From NCBI RefSeq assembly GCF_000143535.2, contig NC_037310.1, positions 1,240,001 through 1,304,000 on the forward strand: 64,000 nucleotides of DNA. Direction: 5' to 3'. Shown piece after piece: positions 37,796-48,847 of the stretch. A program made the position numbers and the translations under genes. The notes under the pieces were generated by a model. It saw nothing but the letters and a program-made list of their open reading frames with translations, had not been told where the DNA came from and searched no databases. The first letter of the stretch is position 1; each line of letters begins with the position of its first letter. Origin of the DNA: Botrytis cinerea B05.10 (taxonomy: Eukaryota; Ascomycota; Leotiomycetes; Helotiales; Sclerotiniaceae).

Positions 37796-38536
37796 TCAGG
37801 CTGTCATTGGCAATATGGAATACTCCTCGATAGCTCGTACGTAGATGCTATCGCTCAAGGAGTATTCAGCCCAGAACCATTCCTTGAAATCGAAATCTAA
37901 GTCCAGAGCATCTTCATCGCTTCTAACATTCTCTTCCGCTGGCCCACCCTCGATATGCTCGGTAGGCGCTTCAGAGAACCTTGCCGTCTTTGCCGTCATC
38001 ATGATTTTAGTCCCCACGTCCATCACACCTGTATCAGCTTTGCTAGGAGGTTGGACTGAGCTCTCTGTCTCGCCCTCGCTTGCGTCATTCTCAAACTCCT
38101 TCATGTATTCCCCTATCGTAACGCCCATTGTCTTTTTAAACACACGACAAAGATAACTTGGCGTAATTCTAGCCTCTTTTGCCAACTCTTTTAAACCTCC
38201 CTTCATCGACGAATCATCCCTTCTCACCCTCAGAAGCGCTATTACGTTAGTGACAACCTCCTGGCCTTTTCCAACGAAGGTAGTGTCATCCGGCCTACAT
38301 CTCTTGCACGGCCTGTATCCATCGCGTCGCGCTTGATCTTCTGTGTCGTAAAACACAACATTGGCTCTCCGAGCAAGACGTGCAGAGCAGGTAGGACGGC
38401 AGTAGATCTTGGTGGATTTGACGCCGTAGAAGAAAGACGAGTGGAAAGCGGGTGTGCGGTGTGTAAGGGCAAGCCAACGGGAGTGAGAGCTCTGGGGCGG
38501 GTACGGACTGACTGAACTCGGAGTCTGCGATTGCAT
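37796..38536 (-). CDS. Ada-type zinc domain plus AraC helix-turn-helix protein
   Basis: An intronless 246-residue protein. Residues about 20-85 form an Ada N-terminal domain with C46, C50, C77 and C80. The spacing (C-x3-C-x26-C-x2-C) is that of E. coli Ada, where this site binds zinc and one Cys accepts methyl groups from DNA methyl phosphotriesters. Residues about 95-145 give an AraC-like helix-turn-helix (KELAKEARITPSYLCRVFKK). The C-terminal O6-methylguanine transferase domain of bacterial Ada is absent and replaced by an acidic, probably disordered tail ending in an aromatic/acidic patch (EWFWAEY). The likely role is a nuclear sensor or activator of the alkylation-damage response. The domain assignment is firm; the activity is inferred from family knowledge. 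Confidence 0.92.
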   Translation of the reverse strand: MQSQTPSSVSPYPPQSSHSRWLALTHRTPAFHSSFFYGVKSTKIYCRPTCSARLARRANVVFYDTEDQARRDGYRPCKRCRPDDTTFVGKGQEVVTNVIALLRVRRDDSSMKGGLKELAKEARITPSYLCRVFKKTMGVTIGEYMKEFENDASEGETESSVQPPSKADTGVMDVGTKIMMTAKTARFSEAPTEHIEGGPAEENVRSDEDALDLDFDFKEWFWAEYSLSDSIYVRAIEEYSILPMTA

Positions 38537-38643
38537 GTTGAGACAAGCTTAGGGATGATTGAGGCTCTTTAGTTCTACTTGGTCAAAGCAAAAGCTCCTT
38601 GGTATTACGACATTCCCTGAAGGCTACCTTATGGGATTTATAC

Positions 38644-38992
38644 TATCCCCTAAGGCGCCAGAAATGGGCTACGTCGCTTACTAGGGACTTATTGACCAAT
38701 TAGATTAATAGGATTTCTTGAATTTGATTAAACATTCACATTTATTCTTTAATATAAAATTTAATCAATATTATTTCTATATCAAAATTTCGAACATAAT
38801 AATAAACACCAATTTTCAATCTTTTCTCTTTTTTTGAATTATAAAAAATCAAAATTTGAAATCAAGATACTACATTATAAATAATATGACTGAAAACCCA
38901 TTAAAATAATTACGCTATCCAATAAGGCTTTATCATTCAAGGTATATGGCACGGATCATTTTTGAAGCCCATTTCTGGCGGCTTAGGAGATA
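38644..38992. mobile_element. TA-flanked MITE, about 345 bp
   Basis: Inverted ends of about 25 bp: the left reads TCCCCTAAGGCGCCAGAAAT and the right on the minus strand reads TCTCCTAAGCCGCCAGAAAT, both continuing GGGCT. TA lies at each outer edge (38644-38645, 38991-38992). The interior is very AT-rich and non-coding. It is a Tc1/mariner-like MITE unrelated in terminal sequence to the other two TA-flanked elements here. Confidence 0.72.
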
Positions 38993-38993
38993 G

Positions 38994-40266
38994 CCTCAAC
39001 CGTAGAGCTACGGTCGCCTGACGGTCGATCTATGCCAACTGGTGGTTCTTGAGGAGATCTGGGTAACAGGGTGGTTCAAGGCAGAAGTCGACGGGCTGAG
39101 AGTGGATAATCTCGTGACAGTGGTTGCTCAAGAGCTTATGGAATATGTCAAGGGTCATGGCGACAAAGCAGTATTGATTATCTTGGAAAAGAGCGGTCAT
39201 GCTTACGAACCAAGAAGTGCTGTAAATATGTAAGCCCGTAAATTAGGGCTTGGACATCAGTGCTTGGAGGATAAGATACGGTATTCAAAGGGTTTTAATG
39301 GCATAGTTACTAGTATATCTTCACTTCTTACCTTCCTATTACCTTTAATTAGCCAGATAACTCTCATTCTTTCAGAGCTTATATAGTAGCTCATTTACCA
39401 CTCCTAGAAGATCTATTTACCTACAGTTAGTTCCAATTGTGCTTGAAGTCTTGCAAAGACCCGGAAAAATGGCGTAGATTCATTTTATTAGAACTATTTT
39501 GGCTGACATTCGACAGCAATATGCGTGGTGAGCGTAGACCAAGCGTTAAAAATAACCGTGATGAAGTCTCGGCTCTATCCAAAGACTTGACAGTAAATCC
39601 TTGGTACTCATTCGTTATCTTTTCACACCTATACAACATAGCCTGACGATAGCACGGCACAGCAAGGATACATGTAAATTTATGTTCTAACCTGAAGTTT
39701 ATAATTATCTTACCCACGCTCACGGCCTGTAACGAGGCAGCTAGCGAGAGAAGAATCCTTGGCATTATCCAGTATCATGAAACTAGCTACCAAAATCATA
39801 ATGAGAATCATGCTTTCAATCAATGTAATGCTAGCTACTAAATCCAGCTGCGGTCGTGCTAGACTCTTCATTAAATATAGTTGTTTTAGTTCTGTTCTCT
39901 TGATATCATCGACCTCCCAATCTACTAGCCCCTGTCAGTAAGCGATGTCTTAAGACTTAGCCGGGGTTACACCCCACCAATTAACCAGGAATATTGAAAT
40001 CTTCGAATCAACTAGCATCACATAAGAACTACCAGCATTCAATTAAATTTAGTTAAAATCTATCAGCACCGACATATCCTAGCTTTTAAGCTTGAAGGTT
40101 GTGCGACGTATTATTGTGCTGGAACACATCATTGAATTGTAAGACTGCGCATGTGGCGTTGGTTGACGTTGGAATTCTCATGCGGGCGTAGGGCGTAGGG
40201 CGTAAAATTAGGAAAAGCTTGATTTTACAATTTCCGGAGTGTTCCGCGCATGCATGGCGTCGTTTT
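38994..40266. other. Gene-free stretch with a possible coding remnant
   Basis: A GC-richer island at 39040-39236 holds a 63-codon plus-strand frame with coding-like composition (LEEIWVTGWF, AVLIILEKSGHAYEP) and no start context or neighbouring exons. It may be a fragment of a lost gene. I do not recognise the family. The rest shows nothing. Confidence 0.35.
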
Positions 40267-40754
40267 GGGACAAAAAGTGACAAAAACCAGTGTCACGGGC
40301 TCAACAGCGTAGTCTTGTGGATGCCTTAGGCATCCATGCCCTATATAGTCGGCGCTCATCCAGCGCCTTCTTCCATCCTTGTAGAATATCATACATCTTA
40401 CCTAGGACCTATCCCTTGCCCCGTGATAACCAGCTTTTTAATAAAGATTGCTAGTTTCTAATGTAATTTGCTAGTTTTTCAATATAGATTACTAATTTCA
40501 ATTGTATAATTATATAATCGCACAATCGTATAATCGTATAATCGTATGGTTAATCGCATAATTACACTAATAATTTTTTAGAAATTCTAAAAACTTTTAT
40601 ATTTTTTTTAGAAATTCTAAAAAAAGTTATTGGTGTGATTATGCGATTATGCGATTGTGCGATTGAAATTAGTAATCTGTATCTAAAATTAGCAATTTAT
40701 ATTAAAAAACTAGCAATCTATACTAAAAAGTTGGTTTTTATCACTTTTTGTCTC
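40267..40754. mobile_element. Long palindromic fold-back/MITE element, split by a solo LTR
   Basis: The left end GGGACAAAAAGTGACAAAAA pairs with the right end (minus strand) GAGACAAAAAGTGATAAAAA. Once the inserted LTR is set aside, both arms continue through CCA, CTTTTTA and GATTGCTAGTTT. The match goes on through ATTAGTAAT-like and GCGATTATGCGATT-like repeats to a central loop of TTTAGAAATTCTAAA units (40578-40625). The element is therefore almost entirely a fold-back structure. No TA or longer target duplication was certain. It is non-coding. Confidence 0.65.
40291..40428. mobile_element. 138 bp solo LTR with 5 bp target duplication
   Basis: It begins TGTCACGGGC and ends CCCCGTGATA, near-inverted LTR termini with the final CA changed to TA. 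The direct repeat ACCAG occurs immediately before (40286-40290) and after (40429-40433). A TATATAG box lies inside. Excising the LTR plus one ACCAG restores the left arm of the surrounding inverted-repeat element, which proves the insertion order. Confidence 0.8.
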
Positions 40755-42353
40755 AAGAAGACACTATAACATGGCCATTTACTATATTGCAGAAGAAGGT
40801 GCTAGCATGAATAGGCATATAACGTGTAATTAGCTCGATGCCAGAGCCCTAAGGGGTATGGCTGGTAATGGTAACCATGTCCATTATAATAAAATCCATT
40901 TTTTATTGCCTATTCCCGCAGCCGCGCCGCGCCATGCGGATGAAAAAACGCGTATGATCTAAGGGTTAGTAACCCTGTCTAGCGCATCCAGCGGTTAAAG
41001 GGGTATAACGGAAACTTGTTTCTGCGTGTATACCTGCCTGTAGCTCAATACACATGAGCCAATCGGATCATTTCCTAATATAGCTTTCGCGCATATATAT
41101 TTTACTACATGGCTAATCGAAGATACCTCTATTAGCTTCGAAGCATCTGCGGCTCTTACTAGAGAAACCAATCGGACAAACTCCAACCCTAACTCTTTCC
41201 GCTGTAAGAGGGAAAAGATACTAGGGAGGGTAAAGAAAAGAGGGAGGAGAAAGTAGGGCACTAATCTATTTTACCCTACATATCTAGGTGTATCTTCTTG
41301 TAGATCTTCTCTTATAGATCAATAAATCAATAAATCAAATTGTACAGATTCCCTTCACATCACCATAGTTCTCAGAATTCTGCACATCTGTGACGCATAC
41401 CCAAACCAACGAAAACAAAGTCTGAAATCAAAACACTACCTTCTCGCCCATGTACCTAGGTATTTATCGCAGCTGCAGCAAGAGTTCGCAAGCTAGATCT
41501 GATGCAAATACAGAATACCACCTACTTATCATGCTTGAGTACGCATCGGCGATCACAGTATATGACCTCGAACATGTAGACACCCTATTTGGATAATAAT
41601 AACGCAGAATTCGCAACTTCCGGTGCCGTCGCTGCCGTATCATGCTTTATTTCAGATCCCCAGACGTCATTTTTGATAAGGAGGTAGTAGTGGATAGATA
41701 GAAAATATCAAGGGCATATAACTGGTTCATTGCAGGTGTAGAAGGCGTGTTTCGAGTCGATAGAGAACGAGAACTCCTGTCTCTTTGATCGAGGGTTTTA
41801 ATTCTACATTGAGTAAACATCATTGTTGTTGAGTTCCACTCTTCCTCCTTTGCCGATTGATGTCATTGATATTTAAGAATGTTCGGATTTGTGACTGTAT
41901 TGATGGGGTAACACCTGGGATCGATCTCAAGCTGTTAAGATAGTGTATCTGGCCTAAGCACGAAGCTTTTATCTATTCAGAAAAACAAGATAGTGTTATA
42001 GAATCTTCAACAGGGCTACTTTCCCCCTTATATTGTTTACAAAACCTCATACCTACTGTTCTCACTAATTACCAGCTTGTTACCCTAGCTACACCCTTTT
42101 AACTGTGAGATTTCTTGAAGGTCTCACCGTCTCACATAGTCATAGACTGATACAGGACGCAAATGGAATAACGATAATAGAGCCTTCATTCCTACATAAT
42201 GATCAATCCCATGACTAACTTACTATGATTTCATGTGCGCGTCCTACGACTTACCAAACCCAGGCCGTGGGTCTTACTACCTTCGTACCACTTTTACTGT
42301 AGATGACAGTCAATCTACCGTTCCGACGATCCAAATCGTTCTCTGCTACGAAA
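40755..42353. other. Intergenic, no supported gene
   Basis: Gene-free sequence between the fold-back element and the MFS pseudogene. Short frames such as one at 40995-41261 (minus) lack supporting features. Confidence 0.5.
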
Positions 42354-43275
42354 TCAGTCTCCGTATCTCATCCGCAAGCCCAACGGGGGAATAAATAAGG
42401 CTGCAATCAATGTTAGAACACTGTTACTCCAACTATACCCAAAGCCTTGATACAGAGGAGGGCCAATCAGCACGAGAAAAGCCCCAGCAAATGCGCGGAA
42501 GATCACGCCAGCACCTATAGCAGATGATGCATGAATCTTGTGAACATCCACTACATATGTTTCGATTGGTATAGTGAAAAGCGTCATGCTAGATCCCGCC
42601 ACAGTGGTTCCGATAAGTGGTACAATGTACTGAACTTGAAACTCCGATGACCATCCGTAGATTAGAACGCCCATGGGAAGAATGATTTTGGCAAGGAGTA
42701 GATGTATTAGCCGCGACTCCGCCTCGAATGCTTCGCCCTTCTTTTTTTTGCAGATGGATCATGTAGCGGTCGGGAGTGAGACTGTAGAAGATAAAAGCGA
42801 TGGTATTGCCAATGGCGAGACTCAAGAATTTAAGGCCAATGGACCCGCGAGAAAAGACGTTTGGGTACGTTGATTCCATGGTTTCCGTGATTTTGGCAAG
42901 AATAAATGAGACTAAAACGTATTTTATTGTCATGTAACTCGTCGTCAGCATGAGGATGGGAGATTGGATCAGGATGTGCAACGGCTTCATAACGCTTTCG
43001 ATAATGGTGGTTGCATCAACGCGCACCTGATGTTTGGAACGGTACTGTCTGCCATCCGTGCTTTCCTTTTGTAACCGCTTTGCCTTCCGCTTCAGAATGA
43101 TGACTGCGTATGTCTCCCGGTACACAACCAGTAAGAGAAAGCTAAAGAATCCGAACACGATGGCCGCTAGCAAAATCGAGCATCGCCAACCCAGATCCTG
43201 TGCGATATACGATCCTGCGATAGGTGAGATGAAATCTGCTATCATCTGAGTTCCCATGACCAATGCCATGGTCAC
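42354..43275 (-). pseudogene. 5'-truncated, frameshifted MFS transporter (DHA1-like)
   Basis: The remaining frame covers roughly the fourth helix to the end of a 12-helix drug/metabolite porter. It starts in a GSYIAQDLGW block, has a central loop with RETYAVIILKRKAKR (typical of DHA1-type porters), and ends after the last helices at 42354. Near 42742-42749 a run of eight T (A8 on the coding strand) marks a one-base shift. The frame upstream ends in unrelated residues at 42589, and the downstream frame continues the transporter without loss. The first third of the gene is missing beyond about 43275. It was therefore inactivated by truncation plus a homopolymer slip. Confidence 0.85.
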
Positions 43276-43600
43276 GGGAAAGGATTATTTTCAGTTGGCG
43301 AACGGAAGCGTCTACCCGTTCTCCATCGGGTTTAGACCGGAAATAAAAAGAACAGGTGCCGTGTATACCGGTTCTCGTTTCGTCTCTCTGTGAACTTCAT
43401 TGACGAAGCCACTCAAATTTTGTGGACTAGTGAAACCCTCAAACTTATCATCGTTCTCGTCGTTAGGTTTCTGTCTCTTCGCTAGCAGAAAGCATACTCT
43501 AGCAACTACAGCTTTCAATTCTAACGCATTTGGCTCGCTATTACACTTGGTATTAAGAGAGGCGTCAAGGAGAATATACTCTATGAAGACGGAGTAGACC
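43276..43600. other. Junction between MFS and M16 peptidase remnants
   Basis: Short spacer separating the truncated 5' edge of the MFS pseudogene from the start codon of the divergent M16 remnant. No gene is supported. Confidence 0.4.
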
Positions 43601-45510
43601 ATGGGAGAAGCACTTCATTCCGGTCCCATTGAGCACTTATCGAACAAAATGGAGAAACCGCTGCTAGACGATCGATTGTACAGGGTGATGGAATTGCCCA
43701 ATCACTTGAAGGTTCTTTTGATCCACGATCCAGACAATGATAAAACTGCTGCTGCCATGGATGTCAACGTTGGTAGCTTCAGTGACCCGGATGATGTGCC
43801 AGGGACCGCGCATGCGGTAGAACATTTCTGTTTCATGGGTACGAAAAAGGTGAGCTACCGATATACAGACATCTTGAACACCCAACAGCGTACTAAGGAA
43901 CAAATACTGATATCAATCGCCTAGTATCCGGGAGAGAACGAATATAGCACGTATCTGACCAAGTATGGTGGTAACTCGAACGCCTATACGGCCTCAACAT
44001 CAACCGATTACTATTCCGAACTATCCGCGAGTTCAACGTCTAATAGTCCGGGCTCATCCGCAACTGTAAAGCAATTCAATGTTTCAATCTCCAAAGGCAA
44101 AGCCCCTCTTTATGGCGCTCTTGATTGTTTTTCGTAATTCTTCAACCAGCAACTCTTTCTCGCGGATACTCTGGACTGCGAGCTTCGCGTTGTAGATTCA
44201 GAATACAAGAAGAATCTTCAAAGAGACGCGTGGCGGCTTATGCAACTGAGACGTAACACTTCGAGTGATAAACATCCTATGAATAATTTCGCAGCTGGCA
44301 ATTATCAGTGCTTGAGTGAGGTTCCAGTGTCCCGGGGCGTCAATTTTCGGAAGCGCTTCATTGAGTTTTACGAGGCGTATTATTCGGCCAGCCGTATGAA
44401 GTTCGTAGTTCTGGGTAGAGAGTAACTGCAGGAATTAGAGAGCTGGGCTCAAGAGCTCTTCTCGAACGTACCGAACAAAGACCTGCACTATTTTAGGTTG
44501 AATGGTATGCCAGTCCTAGATGAGCCGGAGCTCAAGACTCAAATTTTTGTAAAGCCGGTGATGGAGCTGAGACTTCTAAACATTGATTTCACGTACTCCG
44601 ACGAAAAAGACCTCTCTACCTCCCATCCCAGTCGATATCTGGAACACATGATTAGGCGCGAGGGCTCTAGTAGTGCCTTTGCTTATCTTAAAGGAGCTAG
44701 GTCTTGTGGACTATTTGTCCGCCGAGGCTTCTGCTCAATGTCCAGGCACAGCTCTCATTTATATTGAAACCCGACCCACTGAAAAGGGGATGCAGCAATA
44801 CCGGGAGGTAATAAAATCATTTTCCAATATATTGCTATGCTGAAAGAGAGCCCACCACTTGCGTGGATCTCAGACGAAATGAGCCGCTTGGCAGAGGTGG
44901 AGTTCAAATTCGGGCAGAAACTCCCTCCATCCCATACTGTAAGCAGTCTAGCCCAGCTCATGCAGAAAGCTTGTATACCACGCGAGCATTTACTGAGTCC
45001 TTCCCTCATTCGCAAGTTTGATCCGGAAAACGTCGAATGCGCCCTATCTCATCTGCGTCCTGATAACTTTCGATTTTTTTTTGTTGTGGATCAGCAGTTT
45101 CCGGGAGATTGAAACGCAACTGAAAAATAGCACGAGACTGAATCCAAGCTCGAAAAGATTCCCGAAGATTTCATCCAAGAACTTTGGACCGCAGTTCGGG
45201 CGCCGGTCACAGAGGCCCTCTAAAGTTCACTTGCTAGCTGTGAACTAATTTGTTCCGCAACGATTAGAGGTTGAGCGGAAGGATGCCACAGATCCAGCTC
45301 AACATCCTACGATGATTTGCCATGACGATAGTGTTCGTGTGTGGTTCAAAAAGGACGATCAATTCTGGGTACCAAAAGCCAATATCAAACTCTTTCTTCG
45401 GTCGCCCGTGGCCTCGGTTACTCCGATGAATACCATCATGATCCGTTTGTATGTTGATTTGGTAGAAGACAGCCTCAAGGAATACACTTACAATGCAGAA
45501 ATAGCTGATT
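43601..45510 (+). pseudogene. STE23/insulysin-like M16 metallopeptidase pseudogene
   Basis: The family (yeast Ste23, insulin-degrading enzyme) cleaves peptides such as a-factor precursors in a zinc-dependent way. The N-terminus is well preserved: LPNHLKVLLIHDPDNDK, then HAVEH (the inverted HxxEH zinc motif) followed by FMGTKK, with a normal 75 bp intron at 43850-43924. TKYGGNSNAYTAST follows, and the downstream helper Glu lies in VDSE. Disruptions: TAA at 44135-44137 and 44423-44425, frameshifts near 44710 and 44820, and further stops after 45110. Similarity runs through a VPKANIKLFL block to about 45510, around two-thirds of a normal enzyme of about 1,000 residues. The C-terminal inactive halves are missing and replaced by carboxylesterase sequence. 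Confidence 0.88.
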
Positions 45511-46020
45511 GGATGCGCATCAGCAGCAGATTCGGCTAAACTCGAATGTCTGCGAGAAGTCGATTATGACACGTTCGGAAATGCATCGAACAGTGTTTTT
45601 GCTTATCTCAGGTAGGTTACAATTCCCTGGCGTTTAGTGACGCGCCTCGGCCAAACGGCCGCGTTCCCACTGCCATTCCGGAAGTTCTCGCCCAGATATG
45701 GAAGTACGCAAAAGTCCCACTGATCATCGGTAACCAGGAAAACGAGGTCAGCAAGCCGTTATAAGACTTCATATTCAATCACGATGAACTAACGGGAGCT
45801 CAAGGGAGCTGTATTTGCTCCGTACCAGTCCAGCATCACCACTAAAGTAGCGTTGACCTCGTGCCTCAATGGTGTCTTCTTTCAAAATGCCACAAGAGAC
45901 GAGATCGCAGGATGTTCCCATAGACCTATAGAAGGTGTGGGCTGGTGTGAGGTTCCAGATCGCAGTAACAGCTTCACTTTGATCGCTAGGAAGGCTGCTT
46001 ATTATAAGCCTCCACACACT
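45511..46020 (+). pseudogene. 3' fragment of a type-B carboxylesterase/lipase gene
   Basis: Starting abruptly after the M16 remnant, the plus strand encodes blocks typical of the C-terminal third of fungal type-B carboxylesterases. These are KLECLREVDYDTF (45534 on), a PRPNGRVPTAIPEVLAQ block, KYAKVPLIIGNQENE (45703-45747), and FFQNATRDEIAG near 45885-45920. The blocks fall in several frames with stops at 45615 and 45763. The catalytic Ser region lies upstream in this family and is absent; the region that would carry the catalytic His is scrambled. It is not part of the peptidase. Confidence 0.75.
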
Positions 46021-46035
46021 CCAAGCTTAACGTGA

Positions 46036-46959
46036 GATATATTCTGGTAAATATCCCATAGAAAGACCTAGGTCTTGAACCCGCTGCATTTTGTCGTCAA
46101 TACTTGAATAGCAATCTATAATGTTTAAAAATAGACTGGCAAGGTTCTCTAGGCGACACGTGACTTCGTTCTTAACAGTCCACCCGACATATCTAGTTAT
46201 TATTATTAGCAAGACTTATAATTCAATTTGCAAATTAATTGCCTTCTTCTTCTTCTTCTCCTCTTACTCCTATTGTCTTTCTTGATATGTAATATAATTG
46301 ATATATTACCTCTGCAACCCTCGGAGGGATCCGATGGAGTTTCCTCCAAGAACTCCTCAATAAATTTCGAATTCTCGCCGAGAACATTCAAACATCACGA
46401 GCTAATCTGCTAATGCAGTAGAACGACCCTCACCATATGCAAGTACAGGGTTAAAAAAGCCTAGTCGACAAAACATTGGACCCAAGCTGATAGAAAGGAC
46501 TAGGTTGTTTGCAAGTTGCAAGCAAAAGATTTTGTTTGACCTTGTTCTTGGATGGAAAAAAAAATTATGTATCTTTCCTATAAGATGTGCATGTAACTCT
46601 CTGTGTACTTTTTTTTCGTGACAATAAAAGACAGTGGAAAAGATTGTATCATTCCAATTTTCAAGAGTTGCATTAAACTGTTCCGACGCAATTAGCTTTT
46701 GGAGCAACTTGTGAATCACAAGCGCTACCGGTGCAGTGAGCTACACTTTCCCCGCCACAATTTTGAGTTTCCATTATATAAAACATTCCTACCCCGCAAA
46801 ACAGCTCGAGTTACGATTCAGATCCATTGGACCACGAGGTATTCATAGCGTCACCGCCGTCTGTTTCGCTTTCCCTCACTCCAGTACGATTCGCGAACGA
46901 TATAGAAGTCGCCGTCCCAGTGCCTCGCAGACGGGGAATAAAGTAGACGTTCATCCATC
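46036..46959. other. Upstream region of the Fmp42-like gene
   Basis: No supported gene. A pyrimidine run (CTTCTTCTTCTTCTCC) lies near 46242-46265. The GC content rises from about 46730 toward the next gene, consistent with its promoter and 5' UTR. Confidence 0.5.
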
Positions 46960-48847
46960 ATGTCGCTGTCGCAGAGAGTAACGTCGTTTGAATCGCTGTC
47001 GCCGGAAAGAGGCAGGTCTCCGGCGGGTTCGCAGAGGAGGAAATTGAGCTTCAGTCCGTTGCCGGGAAATTGGGGGGATGATTTGGAACCGCAGGAACAG
47101 GTTGTTGAGGAGATTGAAACGGTGGCCGCGTTTGAAGTTTCGAAGGGAAAGCGAATCTGTAAGTACATTGGTTGGTTGGTGGCGCTGAATGTGCAGGCGG
47201 CATTGGAATGTTGGGCTGCGAATCTCTACTTCGTCTCTCTCGTCTGATGTTCTAGAATTGTTATGCAGGAATGTACTAATTGAGCTCTCAATTGTAGTGC
47301 AAGTCGCAATTGCAGTAGTTTGCTGTCTCCTCGCTGCCGGTATCGTCTTCGGTTATGCAGCACTCAAACCAGTCCTTATCCGCGAAGGGGTTTATCGAGA
47401 ATATTGTACAGAAGATGAATTGAAGGAAGGAGTACGAACTTGCTTCGAGCAGGAGATACATTTGAACTTGATGTTCACGATTGCTGCGGTTGGCACAAAT
47501 GTTGCAGCTTTACCAATTGGCTCTATCTTGGATAACTTTGGTCCAAGAGTAGCTGGTATCATAGGAAGCATTTTCTTGGCGGTTGGGGCTACACTCTTTG
47601 CTTTTGCTGATGAGTTACCCTTTGATGGATTCATTCCAGGATATTTGTTGTTGGCACTTGGAGGAGCTTTCTTCTTGATTACCTCTTATCAGCTTTCGAA
47701 TACCTTTCCCAAACATTCCGGGTTGATCTTGGCTCTTTTGACTGGTAAGTAATTGTTGTTCTGTCTCTACCGTCGCAATTGATCTAATGATTTTCTAGGT
47801 GCCTTTGACACCTCTAGTGCGCTCTTCCTCGTATATCGAATCATATATCAATGGAGTGATGGTACTTTTCACATCAAGCAGTTCTTCCTCATCTATCTGA
47901 TCGTCCCGGCTTTTATTCTTATCGCACAAATATTCGTCATGCCGTCGCAATCGTATAAGACAGTCGGCGAAATGGTTAAACAGGTCGAAGACGACGATTT
48001 ATTTGACGATCAAATGGACGAAACTACAGCTCTCCTTCGCGAAGAGCGTCGTCAACGTCGTGATTCTATTGTCTCAGAAATAACCGAACTACTAGGCACC
48101 AAGCCGGGCAGCAAACAAGTTAAACAAGAAGAGCGTAAGAACAAAGTCTCGGGAGTATGGGGAGTGTTGCACGGAAAAACTGTAGTACAACAAATCCTGT
48201 CTCCATGGTTCATCCTTATTACCCTATTTACCGTTATCCAAATGACACGGATCAATTTCTTCGTCGCCACCATTCGTCCACAATACGAGTACCTCCTTGA
48301 TTCTTACAGCAAAGCCGTCGAAGTTAACACGTTCTTCGATCTGGCTCTCCCATTAGGAGGCGTTCTCTCAATCCCTTTCATTGGCATTATTCTCGACAAT
48401 ACCAGTACCGCGTTTGTTCTCTCGCTTCTCGTGACCATCGCTACCACCATTGGCGTTCTCGGCATGCTCCCCTTTTCCTGGGCCGCCTATGCTAATATCT
48501 CTCTTTTCGTCCTCTACCGTCCCTTCTACTACACCGCCGTATCCGATTACTCGGCCAAGGTCTTTGGATTTCGTACTTTTGGAACAGTGTACGGATTGAT
48601 CATCTGTTTAGCAGGCCTCCTCAATTTTAGTCAGAGTGGATTAGATGCCCTTCTCCACAAAGTCTTCAACGGAAATCCAGTCCCTATCAATGGTATGTTG
48701 ATGGGATCAGCATTAGTCGTGGGAATCATCCTTTGCATATTTGTAGCTTGGAAAGCATACACCTTGAAGCGGGATGGCTTGGAAATAGAGGCAGAAGCTG
48801 CGAGAGAAACAGTAATGCCTGGTGCGGACAGTCCGGAACGATTATAG
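46960..48847 (+). CDS. Fmp42-like major facilitator transporter
   Basis: Model: join(46960-47158, 47298-47744, 47799-48847), 564 aa, introns of 139 and 54 bp in phase. A 65-residue Ser/Pro/Arg-rich cytosolic N-terminus precedes about 12 hydrophobic helices. A long acidic central loop (VEDDDLFDDQMDE ... RQRRDSIVSEITELL) lies between helices 6 and 7. SILDNFGPRVAGIIGS is the loop 2-3 signature of this small MFS family, and SDYSAKVFGFRTFGTVYG near helix 10 is characteristic of Fmp42/YMR221C-type proteins. Yeast Fmp42 was found with mitochondria and at the vacuole, and its substrate is unknown to me; related SLC43-type porters carry amino acids. The start ATG is the first in frame. Confidence 0.9.

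Noticed and set aside
45853..46035. Assignment of this frame to the end of the STE23-like pseudogene
   Set aside because: The FFQNATRDEI block belongs to the carboxylesterase family, so the frame was moved to that fragment.
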